Part shown: piece by piece, positions 46,059-54,987 of the stretch
How the letters are laid out: each line of letters opens with the position of its first letter
How positions within the stretch are numbered: the stretch's first letter is position 1
Source: Synechococcus sp. CS-1325
Lineage (GTDB): Bacteria; Cyanobacteriota; Cyanobacteriia; PCC-6307; Cyanobiaceae
Reading direction: 5' to 3'
Length of the DNA stretch: 64,000 bases
Assembly (NCBI GenBank): GCA_025128135.1
Contig: JAHLYW010000011.1
Location: 1-64,000 of the forward strand
Position numbers and translations under genes: made by a program
The notes under the pieces: generated by a model
Database searches by the model: none
Seen by the model: the letters and a program-made list of their open reading frames with translations, nothing else
What the model was told of the DNA's origin: nothing

Positions 46059-47102
46059 TTGCGTCCGCTCCGCTTTCTGGTTCCCGGCACCACCGGTCGA
46101 TTCCGTTGTGGTGGCCTGCAGGTGGAACTGCAGACGGCGCTTCTCACCTCTGAGCTGGTCAGCACCGAACTGGTCACCTACCGCCAGCGGGAGGAGGGTC
46201 GCCCCTTCCTCGCTGACCTTCTCTGCCATGAGCCGGCGCCGGGCACGGCCCTCTGGATCGTGAGCTGGGGCTTCGACGTGCCGAAGCTGCTGGGCCAGTT
46301 GAAGGGTCGGCCGGTGGCCTACCACGCCCACAGCAGCGGCTATGGCTTTGATCTGCCTGCCGGGGTGCCGGTACTGGCCGTGAGCCGCAACACCCTGGGC
46401 TACTGGGGGGATCGGGCACCCCGCAATCCCCTGTTTCTGGTGCCCAATGCACTCGAGAGCCAGTGGCTGGAGCGCGGCGCCCGCCACGACCTGGCCCGGC
46501 GACGACCGATCGATGTGCTCGTGCAGGCCCGCAAGAGCAGTTCCTATTTGCTTGATCAACTGGTGCCCGCTCTGCGCCAACGGGGGTTGCAGGTGGAGGT
46601 GCAGCAGGGCTGGGTCAACGACTTGGTCGATCTGTTCAACAATGCCGCCGTTGTTCTCTACGACTCCGCCGATTACTGGCGTGGCCGGGGCGTGAGCGAG
46701 GGCTTCGGGTTGCCGCCGCTCGAGGCGATCGCCTGCGGCTGCGTGGTGTTCAGCAGCCTCAACCATGCCCTGGCCGATTTCATCGAGCCGGGTGTGGTCG
46801 GCCACCAGATCGGTGCCGGCACCCTGGCTGGCGACCTGGAGCGGATCGCGGCGGCGGTGGCCAGGCCCCACAGCTGGCAACCCGTTGAGGCCAGACGGGC
46901 GGTCTTGCTGGCCCAATCGTCCGAAGCCGAATCGCTCTGTCGCTGGGAGCAGGCCTTGACGGCCATCGACGCGCACTGGGATCGGCTGCTGGCGGGCTCA
47001 CCGGCGCTTCGGCAGCCGTCGCAGCTGCAGCTGCGCACCAGTCAGGCACTCACACGGTTCTCGATCTGTTTCCAGCGCTGGCGTGGACGATCGGTTCTGT
47101 GA
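46059..47102 (+). CDS. GT1/GT4-like glycosyltransferase
   Basis: 347 residues from TTG at 46059, two bases after the heme oxygenase stop; the TTG is uncertain. Features are N-terminal FLVPGTTGRFRCGGLQVE, GYGFDLPAGVPVLAVSRNT, and the donor-site stretch GVSEGFGLPPLEAIACGCVVFSS with a conserved Glu. It probably adds a sugar to a surface polysaccharide precursor. It opens the cluster that runs to 56170. Confidence 0.8.
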   Translation: MRPLRFLVPGTTGRFRCGGLQVELQTALLTSELVSTELVTYRQREEGRPFLADLLCHEPAPGTALWIVSWGFDVPKLLGQLKGRPVAYHAHSSGYGFDLPAGVPVLAVSRNTLGYWGDRAPRNPLFLVPNALESQWLERGARHDLARRRPIDVLVQARKSSSYLLDQLVPALRQRGLQVEVQQGWVNDLVDLFNNAAVVLYDSADYWRGRGVSEGFGLPPLEAIACGCVVFSSLNHALADFIEPGVVGHQIGAGTLAGDLERIAAAVARPHSWQPVEARRAVLLAQSSEAESLCRWEQALTAIDAHWDRLLAGSPALRQPSQLQLRTSQALTRFSICFQRWRGRSVL

Positions 47103-47147
47103 CTGGCTTGTCTGACGAGCCCAGCTAGAACGTGACCGATAGGGTTG

Positions 47148-49010
47148 ATGGATTCTCAGGCAGAGCCATCCATCTCAGTGAGCTTGAGCCTTCCCGTGGC
47201 GTTGCAGAGCCAGACCCTGGCCCAACTGGGCCGATTGTTATCTTATTTGCCAAGAAAACGTTTGCAAGGCTTGATTGCCCTGCTTTCCGTCTCCCTGTTG
47301 GTGGGACTGTTTGATCTTGTTTTTGTTGGCCTCCTGGCCAGACTGGTTGGTGCGCTGAGCGGCGTGAAGCTTCAGGACAGGATCCCACAGATCTGGTTCT
47401 TTGGAGGGGGGATGGCATCCCAATCCCTCTGGATTGTGGGAATCTTGATCACGTTGATCTGGATATCCACTGGCCTCAAGTTTCTGACAGCTGCCCTGCA
47501 AAGCTACCTGAGTGCGCAGATCTGGGCTGATTACGGGAACCGCATCTATGCCAATATCCTGATGCAGGATTTTGAGTATTTTCAAACCCAGAAGTCCGCT
47601 CACTTGCTTGCCCGTTTGAATCGCATTCTTGGCAAGATTTCAGACGACATCATTCTCCCCCTGCTCACGGTTGTTTCGAGCTCCCTGTCCGTTGGGGTTT
47701 TGACGATCGGTGTGGCGGTTGTATTGGGCCCGATCGCCATCATTCTGTTTGTGGCTCTTCTGGCTGCTTATTCATCCGTATCGGCGCTTTTGATCGCTCC
47801 TTTGCGCCTGGCCTCGAAGCAGAAATTACGGTTTGCTCTGAGGATCAATTCCCTTCTGATGGAATCGATCCGCTCGATCAGGGACGTTCAGCTGTATGCG
47901 GCTGAACAGCGATTCATTGACAAGTTCTGGTCAATCGGAATCACCGGTAAGCGGTATGACAGAATTGCCAAATTGCTACCAGATATCCCGCGCTATATCA
48001 TTGAGCCGGCGGGCATCACCATTCTCTTCGCGATTGGTCTTCTCCCTATTCTGCTGGATGAAGATCGCAAACTTCAGCAGGCGCTACCTGCCCTCGCTGC
48101 CGTCATGTTCGCGGCACTGAGGATATCGGCCCCGATTCAGTCTATTTTCAGGTCGGTGAATCGGTTTCGCGGCAGCCTTCCTGATATTTCAGATGCCTTG
48201 CAATTGCTGGATCTGAAATCATCACGGGCCACCCTGCTGAGTCCTGGTACCCCCTCGCCGGCTGGTGTGATGCCGAAAAATACAATCAAACTGTCGAATG
48301 TCTGGTTCCGGTATGCCAGCTCGGAAGATTGGGTGATCAAGGGTGTCAGTCTGACGATTCCGATCGGATCCAGAGTTGCTTTGGTGGGGAAAACCGGTGG
48401 AGGCAAGACCACAACGGCCCATCTTCTGCTTGCCCTGTTCAAGCCTCAGAGGGGATCGATCCAGCTCGACGGTATTGAGCTGGCCTATGAGGAGATCCCG
48501 GCCTGGCAGGCCTGTTGTGCGATGGTACCCCAGGCCATCGTGCTGCTCGATACCAGCATTCGGGAGAATGTTGCCTTTGGTGTGGATGATGCAGACATCA
48601 ATGATTATGCGGTTTGGGAAGCACTTGAAGCGGCTCAGCTGAATGAGTTTGTCTCGGAGCTTCCCTACGGGCTCTACACCATGATTGGAGAGAATGGCTT
48701 GCGTTTATCCGGCGGACAACGCCAAAGGCTGGCTCTGGCTAGAGCTTTTTACAAGGATGCGAAAGTCCTTGTTCTGGATGAAGCCACCAGTTCTCTTGAC
48801 AACAAGACAGAGAGCAGTGTGCTGGATTCTCTTGAGCTGATCGGCAGACGCTGCACCACGATTGTGATTGCCCACCGACTCAGCACTGTCAGGCATTGTG
48901 ATCGCATCTACGAGTTTGCCGATGGTCAGATCAGGGCCCATGGAAACTATGAGCAGCTGCAGTTGAGATCGGAGTCATTTCGTGAGCTTGTATCATTAGA
49001 CAATGGCTGA
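47148..49010 (+). CDS. ABC exporter (fused membrane and ATPase), PglK/MsbA-like
   Basis: 620 residues from ATG at 47148 (TTG at 47145 is in frame). Six membrane helices (about 40-340) precede the ATPase: Walker A VGKTGGGKTTTAH, signature LRLSGGQRQRLALARA, Walker B VLVLDEATSSLDN. Such half-transporters flip lipid-linked oligosaccharides or export lipids, and position in the glycan cluster supports that. The gene is visibly AT-richer than its neighbours, which may reflect transfer. It overlaps the next gene by 8 nt. Confidence 0.88.
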   Translation: MDSQAEPSISVSLSLPVALQSQTLAQLGRLLSYLPRKRLQGLIALLSVSLLVGLFDLVFVGLLARLVGALSGVKLQDRIPQIWFFGGGMASQSLWIVGILITLIWISTGLKFLTAALQSYLSAQIWADYGNRIYANILMQDFEYFQTQKSAHLLARLNRILGKISDDIILPLLTVVSSSLSVGVLTIGVAVVLGPIAIILFVALLAAYSSVSALLIAPLRLASKQKLRFALRINSLLMESIRSIRDVQLYAAEQRFIDKFWSIGITGKRYDRIAKLLPDIPRYIIEPAGITILFAIGLLPILLDEDRKLQQALPALAAVMFAALRISAPIQSIFRSVNRFRGSLPDISDALQLLDLKSSRATLLSPGTPSPAGVMPKNTIKLSNVWFRYASSEDWVIKGVSLTIPIGSRVALVGKTGGGKTTTAHLLLALFKPQRGSIQLDGIELAYEEIPAWQACCAMVPQAIVLLDTSIRENVAFGVDDADINDYAVWEALEAAQLNEFVSELPYGLYTMIGENGLRLSGGQRQRLALARAFYKDAKVLVLDEATSSLDNKTESSVLDSLELIGRRCTTIVIAHRLSTVRHCDRIYEFADGQIRAHGNYEQLQLRSESFRELVSLDNG

Positions 49011-50190
49011 TATCACCCTTCTGTCAACCGCAGATTGGGATCAACTTCTCTGGACAAATAAGCAGCATGTTGCCTCGGAGTTGGCCAGTCTTGGCCACCG
49101 TGTTCTTTATGTCGAGTCCCTGGGCCTTCGTGCTCCAAGGCAGCAAGCTCAGGATTTCAGGAGGATCGGGCGCCGCCTGCTGAGGTCCCTGAGGCCACCT
49201 CGGCTGGTCAGGCCCAACCTCTGGGTCTGGTCGCCGTTGGTTCTGCCCGGGGTTCGCGGAGCACTGGCCAGGCAGATCAACCGACTGCTGCTGCTGCTTG
49301 GCCTGGCCAGTTCACGCCGCTGCTTGAAGCTGCGGCCTGATTGGTTGTGGACCTACAACCCGAAAACGATTGCCTATGGTCTGCCCCATCCCTATGGGAC
49401 CTTGATCTACCACTGTGTGGATGAGATCCAGGCCCAGCCGGATATGGATGCAGCTGATCTCTCGTTCTGGGAGGAGCAGCTCTGTCGTGCGGCAGACCTT
49501 GTTTTTGTGACGTCTCCAGCCTTGCTGGAAAGCCGAATTCAGTATAATAAGAACACCCATTTCTTCCCGAACGTAGCTGATCACAGCCACTTTGCCAGTG
49601 CGCTTGATCCTGGTCTGGCCATACCCGATGATCTCCTGGCCATCCCAATGCCACGCATCGGTTTTGTCGGCGCGATCAGCGGTTACAAGCTTGATCTCGA
49701 CCTGCTCGCTGAGCTGGCGGATCAAACCCCTGAGTGGTCCTATGTGATGATCGGGCCGGTGGGCGAAGGTGACCCTGGCACGGATCTTTCCAGGCTGCGT
49801 TGTTGCAGAAATGTGTATTGGCTCGGCGCCAAGCCTTACCCGATTCTACCGGCTTACATGAAAGGTTTGGATGTTGGCCTGCTGCCACTCCGCTTCAACC
49901 GCTACACCCATTCCATGTTTCCAATGAAGTTCTTTGAGTACCTTGGAGCGGGTTTGCCTGTGGTGGCTTCGGCGATTGATTCCCTGCGGGATTATCGAAC
50001 GTGCGCGTTGCTTTGTGAGCCGACTGTGAGCGCTTTTCGCCAGGCCCTGCAGGGTTGCCTGGATGGGAAAGGCCCCAATCTGCAGCTCCGCCTTGATACC
50101 TCAGCCCAGCACACGTATCACGGCCGCACCTTGGCCATGCTCAGCATTCTGGCGACGGGGATGCGGCAGCAAGGATGGATCTTGCCTTGA
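49003..50190 (+). CDS. GT4-like glycosyltransferase
   Basis: 395 residues. It begins MADITLLSTADWDQLLWTNKQHVA, a start known from sugar transferases of exopolysaccharide loci; the donor side has GFVGAISGYKLDLDLLAELA and KFFEYLGAGLPVVAS. Start overlaps the exporter by 8 nt and its end overlaps the polymerase gene by 16 nt, showing one operon. Confidence 0.82.
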   Translation: MADITLLSTADWDQLLWTNKQHVASELASLGHRVLYVESLGLRAPRQQAQDFRRIGRRLLRSLRPPRLVRPNLWVWSPLVLPGVRGALARQINRLLLLLGLASSRRCLKLRPDWLWTYNPKTIAYGLPHPYGTLIYHCVDEIQAQPDMDAADLSFWEEQLCRAADLVFVTSPALLESRIQYNKNTHFFPNVADHSHFASALDPGLAIPDDLLAIPMPRIGFVGAISGYKLDLDLLAELADQTPEWSYVMIGPVGEGDPGTDLSRLRCCRNVYWLGAKPYPILPAYMKGLDVGLLPLRFNRYTHSMFPMKFFEYLGAGLPVVASAIDSLRDYRTCALLCEPTVSAFRQALQGCLDGKGPNLQLRLDTSAQHTYHGRTLAMLSILATGMRQQGWILP

Positions 50191-51494
50191 CCAGGATCTC
50201 CCTTCTGCCAACTCAGCCCATCTCCAGGCTCCTGCTGTGGCTTGGCTCGATTCAGATCTATGACGGGCTTCTCCCCCTGATCATTGTTCTCCATTCCTAC
50301 CGCGATCAGAGCAAGACCGCCCTTGGTCTGATGGTGATCTGGATGGCGATCCGGTTGATCATTCCGATGGTTGCGCAGCATCGTCAGCAGCCATCGCAGC
50401 CTCCATTTGAGGCGGTTTTCCTGGCTCTGCTGCTGGTCAACACCCGTGTGATTGTTCTGCGTGAGGATCTGCATGGCCCCACCGACTTCCTGGTCATCGC
50501 GATCGGCCTGGTGATTGGTGCGCGTCAGAGCTGGCGGCAATGGCGGATGTCCTTCGGCTGGCTCGCCCTCACTGCCGTTCTGTTGGCCATCAACCTGGTT
50601 TGGATGCATCCCGCCACGCTCAGTTGGACCTCCACGGTGGTTCGGGATATCTATGAGTTCAGTTTGAATGGCCATGGTGGAATCAATCGCTTTGCGACGA
50701 TCTTGCTGTTCGTCACCCTCAGCGCCACATCTTTTTTCTTGCTGAGCTCAACGCGTCTGGCCCGTCTTTATGGCCTCGGCATGGCTCTGATCGGTTACGC
50801 GATGTGCTTAAGCACTGACTCGCGGCTGGCCCAGTTGGCACCGCCAGTGGCACTCCTGCTTGGCTGGTTGACGCCCCGCATCTGGCAGGGCTCGACGAAA
50901 GCCCTGAGGCTGGCCATTGCCAGTCTGACGACGGCAGGATTGATCGTCGGACTCTGGTGGTTCTATCTGGCCCCTGATGCCCAGGTGAATCAGATCTCCG
51001 ATTTAGGTCGGTTCGAGGCTGGGGCCTGCTGGTTGTCTCTGATGTTCATGGGAAGGAACCGCTTTCTCTATGGAGTCGGCTTCGGCCCCAAGGCGGATCA
51101 GATGTGTGGCCATCTCAAGGGTGGAGAAGGATTCGGCCATGCCCACAACACGATCGCCCAGATGGGTGGCCAGCTTGGAGTGCTCGGCATCATGGCGTTT
51201 TTCATCCTGGTTCTGATCGTGCTGTTCGGCCTGTCGCGGCAACGCCTGCAGTGGATGTCCGGGGCTGGTGGGGCCATCGGCACGATCGCCACCAGCCGCT
51301 GGATTCAGGTGGTGGTTGGTCTGAATGCTCTGCTGCTGATGAATGCTCTGGCCACCACGATCTACCGCGGGAATCAGGTGAACCAGTGTCTGATTGGTTT
51401 TCTGGCTTCCACCTCACTGTGCTGGCTGCTCGCCCCGCCCAGTCCTCCGCTGGCTGAAGGCCTGCCGGGGCCAACCCCGCTCAGGCACGGCTGA
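50175..51494 (+). CDS. O-antigen polymerase/ligase family membrane protein
   Basis: 439 residues with about ten hydrophobic segments, and a large periplasmic loop in the last third bearing GVGFGPKADQM and GFGHAHNTIAQMGGQLGVLG, the HNxxxQ-like pattern of Wzy/WaaL proteins. It would join or attach glycan units outside the membrane. Genes for other parts of the pathway flank it. Polymerase and ligase cannot be told apart from sequence. Confidence 0.8.
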   Translation: MDLALTRISLLPTQPISRLLLWLGSIQIYDGLLPLIIVLHSYRDQSKTALGLMVIWMAIRLIIPMVAQHRQQPSQPPFEAVFLALLLVNTRVIVLREDLHGPTDFLVIAIGLVIGARQSWRQWRMSFGWLALTAVLLAINLVWMHPATLSWTSTVVRDIYEFSLNGHGGINRFATILLFVTLSATSFFLLSSTRLARLYGLGMALIGYAMCLSTDSRLAQLAPPVALLLGWLTPRIWQGSTKALRLAIASLTTAGLIVGLWWFYLAPDAQVNQISDLGRFEAGACWLSLMFMGRNRFLYGVGFGPKADQMCGHLKGGEGFGHAHNTIAQMGGQLGVLGIMAFFILVLIVLFGLSRQRLQWMSGAGGAIGTIATSRWIQVVVGLNALLLMNALATTIYRGNQVNQCLIGFLASTSLCWLLAPPSPPLAEGLPGPTPLRHG

Positions 51495-51519
51495 TGATCG
51501 CGAGGAGCAGGGAGAGGCC

Positions 51520-52536
51520 GTGAACGCACCAGCGAGAAGGCGAATCCGCACCTACCTGCCTGAATGGCTCCTGGCCTGGGTGACCGTGGCTGCTGCGGGC
51601 CTGTTGCGAGGTTGCGGCCAGGCTGGAGCTGGCTTTCAGCTGCTGAAGCGGTTTCAGCAGCGCTGGCCTCGCAATCCCGTCGTGCTGGCAGCGATCATTC
51701 CTGGGGCGATGGCACGGCAGGAGTATCCCTTCGGGGTGCGGATGATCGAGGATCTCTGGCTGAATTCCGGCCACACCCACTACCTGCATCGCCTGTTGTT
51801 CCGGCGTTCGACGCGACCTGCCGACATCGATCAGCGCCTCTGCCTGTTTCCGTTGATCGCCGCCAGTGAAAAGCTTCCGTCCCACTACCGCGCCTATGCC
51901 CTGATCGTGATCGCTTACCAGGCCATCAGCCTGGACGATGCGGCCCGGATCGGATCCGTTTCCAGGGATCTTGAGCGTCTGGTTGACGCACTGACGGCGG
52001 ATCAAGCGACGTTCAGCTGTCAGCGCTCCAATCGGGAGAACCGTATCAAGTTGCTTGTCTCTGTGTACACGGCCCTGTCCAGGCTGTACCTGGCCAGCTC
52101 AGAGTTCTCCTCCTTCGCCAGCGTCGGCTCGCGGGTGACGGCCTTGCTGGATCATCTCGATTTCCATGCCATTGATCGTGACAGTTCCTACCGCCTGACC
52201 CGGAACTTGATGCGTTGCCTAGCCATCGATGCTCTGCAGGCCTGGTACCTCCAGGACGCCGAGAACTGGCAGCGGGCCTTGCTTCGTCTGCGTCGTGCCC
52301 ATGATCATTGCCAGGAGCCGATCTTTGATCAGAGCAACGCCCAGGAAGATCATCGGGGTTTTGCCAGGGAGATGCTGCAGGCGGTTGCCATTGTCGAAGC
52401 CTCAGACTGGCCGACTGAGAAGCGGGATGAGCAGATTCATCATCTGATCACGTTGATCATCAAGACCACCTACGAGCCGCGCTTTCTGGTCAAGATCAGA
52501 TCCCTGTTCGCTCCCTACCTCACGGCTCCACCATGA
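51520..52536 (+). CDS. unknown protein in the polysaccharide cluster
   Basis: 338 residues from GTG at 51520, chosen for the strong GGGAGAGG site just before it; the frame upstream overlaps the polymerase gene and is not protein-like. Mostly helical, with a possible membrane-associated segment at about 13-32 (LPEWLLAWVTVAAAGLLRGC) and repeated helix pairs after it, TPR-like in feel but with no clear signature. No known domain recognised. It overlaps the next glycosyltransferase by 4 nt (ATGA), so it is likely part of the same process. Confidence 0.7.
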   Translation: MNAPARRRIRTYLPEWLLAWVTVAAAGLLRGCGQAGAGFQLLKRFQQRWPRNPVVLAAIIPGAMARQEYPFGVRMIEDLWLNSGHTHYLHRLLFRRSTRPADIDQRLCLFPLIAASEKLPSHYRAYALIVIAYQAISLDDAARIGSVSRDLERLVDALTADQATFSCQRSNRENRIKLLVSVYTALSRLYLASSEFSSFASVGSRVTALLDHLDFHAIDRDSSYRLTRNLMRCLAIDALQAWYLQDAENWQRALLRLRRAHDHCQEPIFDQSNAQEDHRGFAREMLQAVAIVEASDWPTEKRDEQIHHLITLIIKTTYEPRFLVKIRSLFAPYLTAPP

Positions 52537-53699
52537 CCAGGCGGGTGGCCTTTTACATTGATTCTCTCAAGACAGGTGGCGCAGAGCGTGTCACTTTGCG
52601 AATGGCCGTCTGGTGCCTTGAGGCCGGTCTTGATCCGCTGCTGCTCACCCACCGTTCGCCGACGGCAGATTTCTATCCCGTTCCGGCGGGCATCGAACGG
52701 CATGTGGAGTCGCCCGACGCCGCCTGGCTGGCCCGCCTGGGCTGGCTTGGATTTCCCTGGCGTGTCCTGGCACTGCGCCGTTGGCTGATTCGGAACAGGA
52801 TTGACACGGCGATCGGGATGACCACTCTTCCCGGCATCAAGCTTCTGCTGGCAGCCAGGAACCTTCCCCTGGCCTGCTGGGTTTCAGAACGCAACTATCC
52901 CCCCGCCAAGCGTCCCTCGCTTCCCTGGCGCCTGTTGCGCTGGCTCACCTATCGATGGGCGGACCTTCATCTCGTCCAGACAGCCCAGACCGGTGACTGG
53001 CTCAGGCGTCGGCTCAGGGCGACCCCTCAATTGCTGCTGCCGAATTCGATCGTCTGGCCCTTGCCGTCGTTCGCGCCGCTGGTGGAGCCGGCCGCACTGC
53101 TGAAGCGCTCCGCCGCTGGTGGCCAGGCGGACTTCGCTGACCGGCCTGAATTCCTGCTGGCTGTCGGAACCAAGGCTTTTCAGAAGGGCTTCGACCGATT
53201 GGTGCGCGCTTTTGCCCTCCTGGCCCCCGCCCTGCCCCAGCTGCACCTGGTGATCGCCGGGCTGGGGGAGGGCGATTATCACGGCCTGGATCAGCGGGCC
53301 GCTCTCAAGGGCTTGCTGAATCCGACCAGCTCAGCTCTGGCGCGCCTCCATTTCCCAGGAGTGGTGGGCAATATCGGCGATTGGTATGCCGCCTGTCAGA
53401 TGTTCATCCTCCCTTCCCGGTACGAGGGGTTCCCCAACGTTCTGCTGGAGGCGATGGCTTCCGGCTGTGCCTGCGTGGCCTTCGATTGCTGCACCGGCCC
53501 GGCTGATCTGATCCGGGATGGGGAGAACGGGCTGCTCCTGCCGGCCACGGCCACGGATCAGGCTCTGGCAGACGCCATCCTGGCCCTGCATCGCAACGCC
53601 GATCGGCGCCGGCGCCTCGCTCAGCAGGCCAGGGCGGTTCGCGACCAGTTCAGTGACGCGCGCCTCAGCCGGCGGTTCATCGAGGCCCTTGATGGCTGA
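52533..53699 (+). CDS. GT4 family glycosyltransferase
   Basis: 388 residues. Starts with VAFYIDSLKTGGAERVTLRMA, the GGAER motif of GT4 enzymes; the donor domain has VGTKAFQKGFDRLVRAFALL and FILPSRYEGFPNVLLEAMASGCACVAFDC, with the E-x7-E pair. The neighbour at 53692 has the same layout, suggesting duplication. It overlaps that gene by 8 nt. Confidence 0.9.
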   Translation: MTRRVAFYIDSLKTGGAERVTLRMAVWCLEAGLDPLLLTHRSPTADFYPVPAGIERHVESPDAAWLARLGWLGFPWRVLALRRWLIRNRIDTAIGMTTLPGIKLLLAARNLPLACWVSERNYPPAKRPSLPWRLLRWLTYRWADLHLVQTAQTGDWLRRRLRATPQLLLPNSIVWPLPSFAPLVEPAALLKRSAAGGQADFADRPEFLLAVGTKAFQKGFDRLVRAFALLAPALPQLHLVIAGLGEGDYHGLDQRAALKGLLNPTSSALARLHFPGVVGNIGDWYAACQMFILPSRYEGFPNVLLEAMASGCACVAFDCCTGPADLIRDGENGLLLPATATDQALADAILALHRNADRRRRLAQQARAVRDQFSDARLSRRFIEALDG

Positions 53700-54987
53700 T
53701 GACCTCTGGATCGTGGTGCCCCATCTCGGTGCGGGAGGTGCGCAGAAGGTGGCGATGCTCGCCGCCGCCCATTTCGCTGCGCTGGGATATCGGATCACCG
53801 TCGTCAGCCTGCTGCCCGACAAGACCCAGGTCCACAGCGTGCCTGCCGGGGTGCGCCTGCTTGATCTGGGCGAAGCCGTCAAGGCAGCCCAGCGCGGCGA
53901 CTGGTGGGACCGCTCCCTGCTGGCCCGCAGTCGCCGCTTCCTCAGGCTGTGGCTGCCGCGCCTGGCCTCCTGGTTTCTGCTGATCACCCTCTGGCCCTGG
54001 CTGCGGCAGCTGCGTCCCCCCCGGGGCGCCGCACTGATCCGTTGGCTGCTGCGCGGCGTGGGTGGTCCCCAGGCCTCCCTGCTGCGGCAGCTGCTGGTGG
54101 CGGAGCAACCGCCCCGGCTGCTGGCCCTGCTCACCAAGACCAACATGCTGGCCGCCCAGGCCAGCTGGGACCTGCCCCTCCACCTGGCAGTGTCCGAGCG
54201 CAACGACCCCCGCCTCCAGACCCTCGGTTTTCCCTGGCAGCGGCTGCGGCTTCTGCTCTACAGGCGGGCCGATGCCCTCACCGCGAACACCCGGGGAGTG
54301 CTGAGAACCCTTGCCGACGACCTGGCCATGCCCCAGGCCCGCCTGCTGCCCAACCCCCTGCCGCCGGGGATCGGTCTGGCTGCTGAATCCCCCGCCAACG
54401 CCAACGCCAACACCAACGGCAACGGTCAGCGCTCTGCGGACTGCCTGGCCGTGGCCCGGTTGGTTCATCAGAAGGGCCTGGATGTGTTGCTGGAGGCCGT
54501 GGCCCTGATGGCAGCCAGGCCGATCGGCTGGCGGCTGGTGATCGTGGGGGATGGTCCCCAGCGGCCGGCCCTGGAAAGCCAGGCTCGCCAGCTGGGGATC
54601 GAGGCCTGGATCCGCTTCGAAGGATTTCAGGCTGATGTGATGCCCTACTGCCGGCGGGCCCGGATCTTCGTGCTGCCCTCCCGTTTCGAAGGAATGCCCA
54701 ACGCCCTGCTGGAGGCGATGGCGAGTGGGTTGACAGCGATCGTGACCGATGCGTCGCCAGGGCCGCTTGAGCTGGTGGAGCACGGCCACACCGGACTGGT
54801 GGTGCCGGTGGAGAACCCCAGGGCCCTGGCCGCAGCGATGGAAGCCCTGCTGGCCGATCCCGGGCACTGCGAGCGCCTGGGTCGGGCGGGCCGTGAGCGG
54901 CTGGCAGCGCAGGACTGGCAGATGATCGAACCCCTCTGGCGATCGGCACTGAACCTGCCGGCCGTTTCGCCGGAACGGGATGGCTGA
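53692..54987 (+). CDS. GT4 family glycosyltransferase with a low-complexity linker
   Basis: 431 residues from ATG at 53692. It begins MADDLWIVVPHLGAGGAQKVAMLAAAHFA; the donor domain has VARLVHQKGLDVLLEAVALM and FVLPSRFEGMPNALLEAMASGLTAIVTD. Between the two domains lies an Asn/Ala-rich stretch PANANANTNGNGQ coded by a GCC-AAC repeat. It overlaps both neighbours by 8 nt. Confidence 0.9.
   Translation: MADDLWIVVPHLGAGGAQKVAMLAAAHFAALGYRITVVSLLPDKTQVHSVPAGVRLLDLGEAVKAAQRGDWWDRSLLARSRRFLRLWLPRLASWFLLITLWPWLRQLRPPRGAALIRWLLRGVGGPQASLLRQLLVAEQPPRLLALLTKTNMLAAQASWDLPLHLAVSERNDPRLQTLGFPWQRLRLLLYRRADALTANTRGVLRTLADDLAMPQARLLPNPLPPGIGLAAESPANANANTNGNGQRSADCLAVARLVHQKGLDVLLEAVALMAARPIGWRLVIVGDGPQRPALESQARQLGIEAWIRFEGFQADVMPYCRRARIFVLPSRFEGMPNALLEAMASGLTAIVTDASPGPLELVEHGHTGLVVPVENPRALAAAMEALLADPGHCERLGRAGRERLAAQDWQMIEPLWRSALNLPAVSPERDG
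54394..54425 (+). repeat. short GCCAAC-type coding microsatellite
   Basis: About five hexanucleotide-like units (GCCAAC, GCCAAC, GCCAAC, ACCAAC, GGCAAC) code for the linker of the glycosyltransferase. Unit-number changes would stay in frame and alter only the linker length. Confidence 0.7.
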
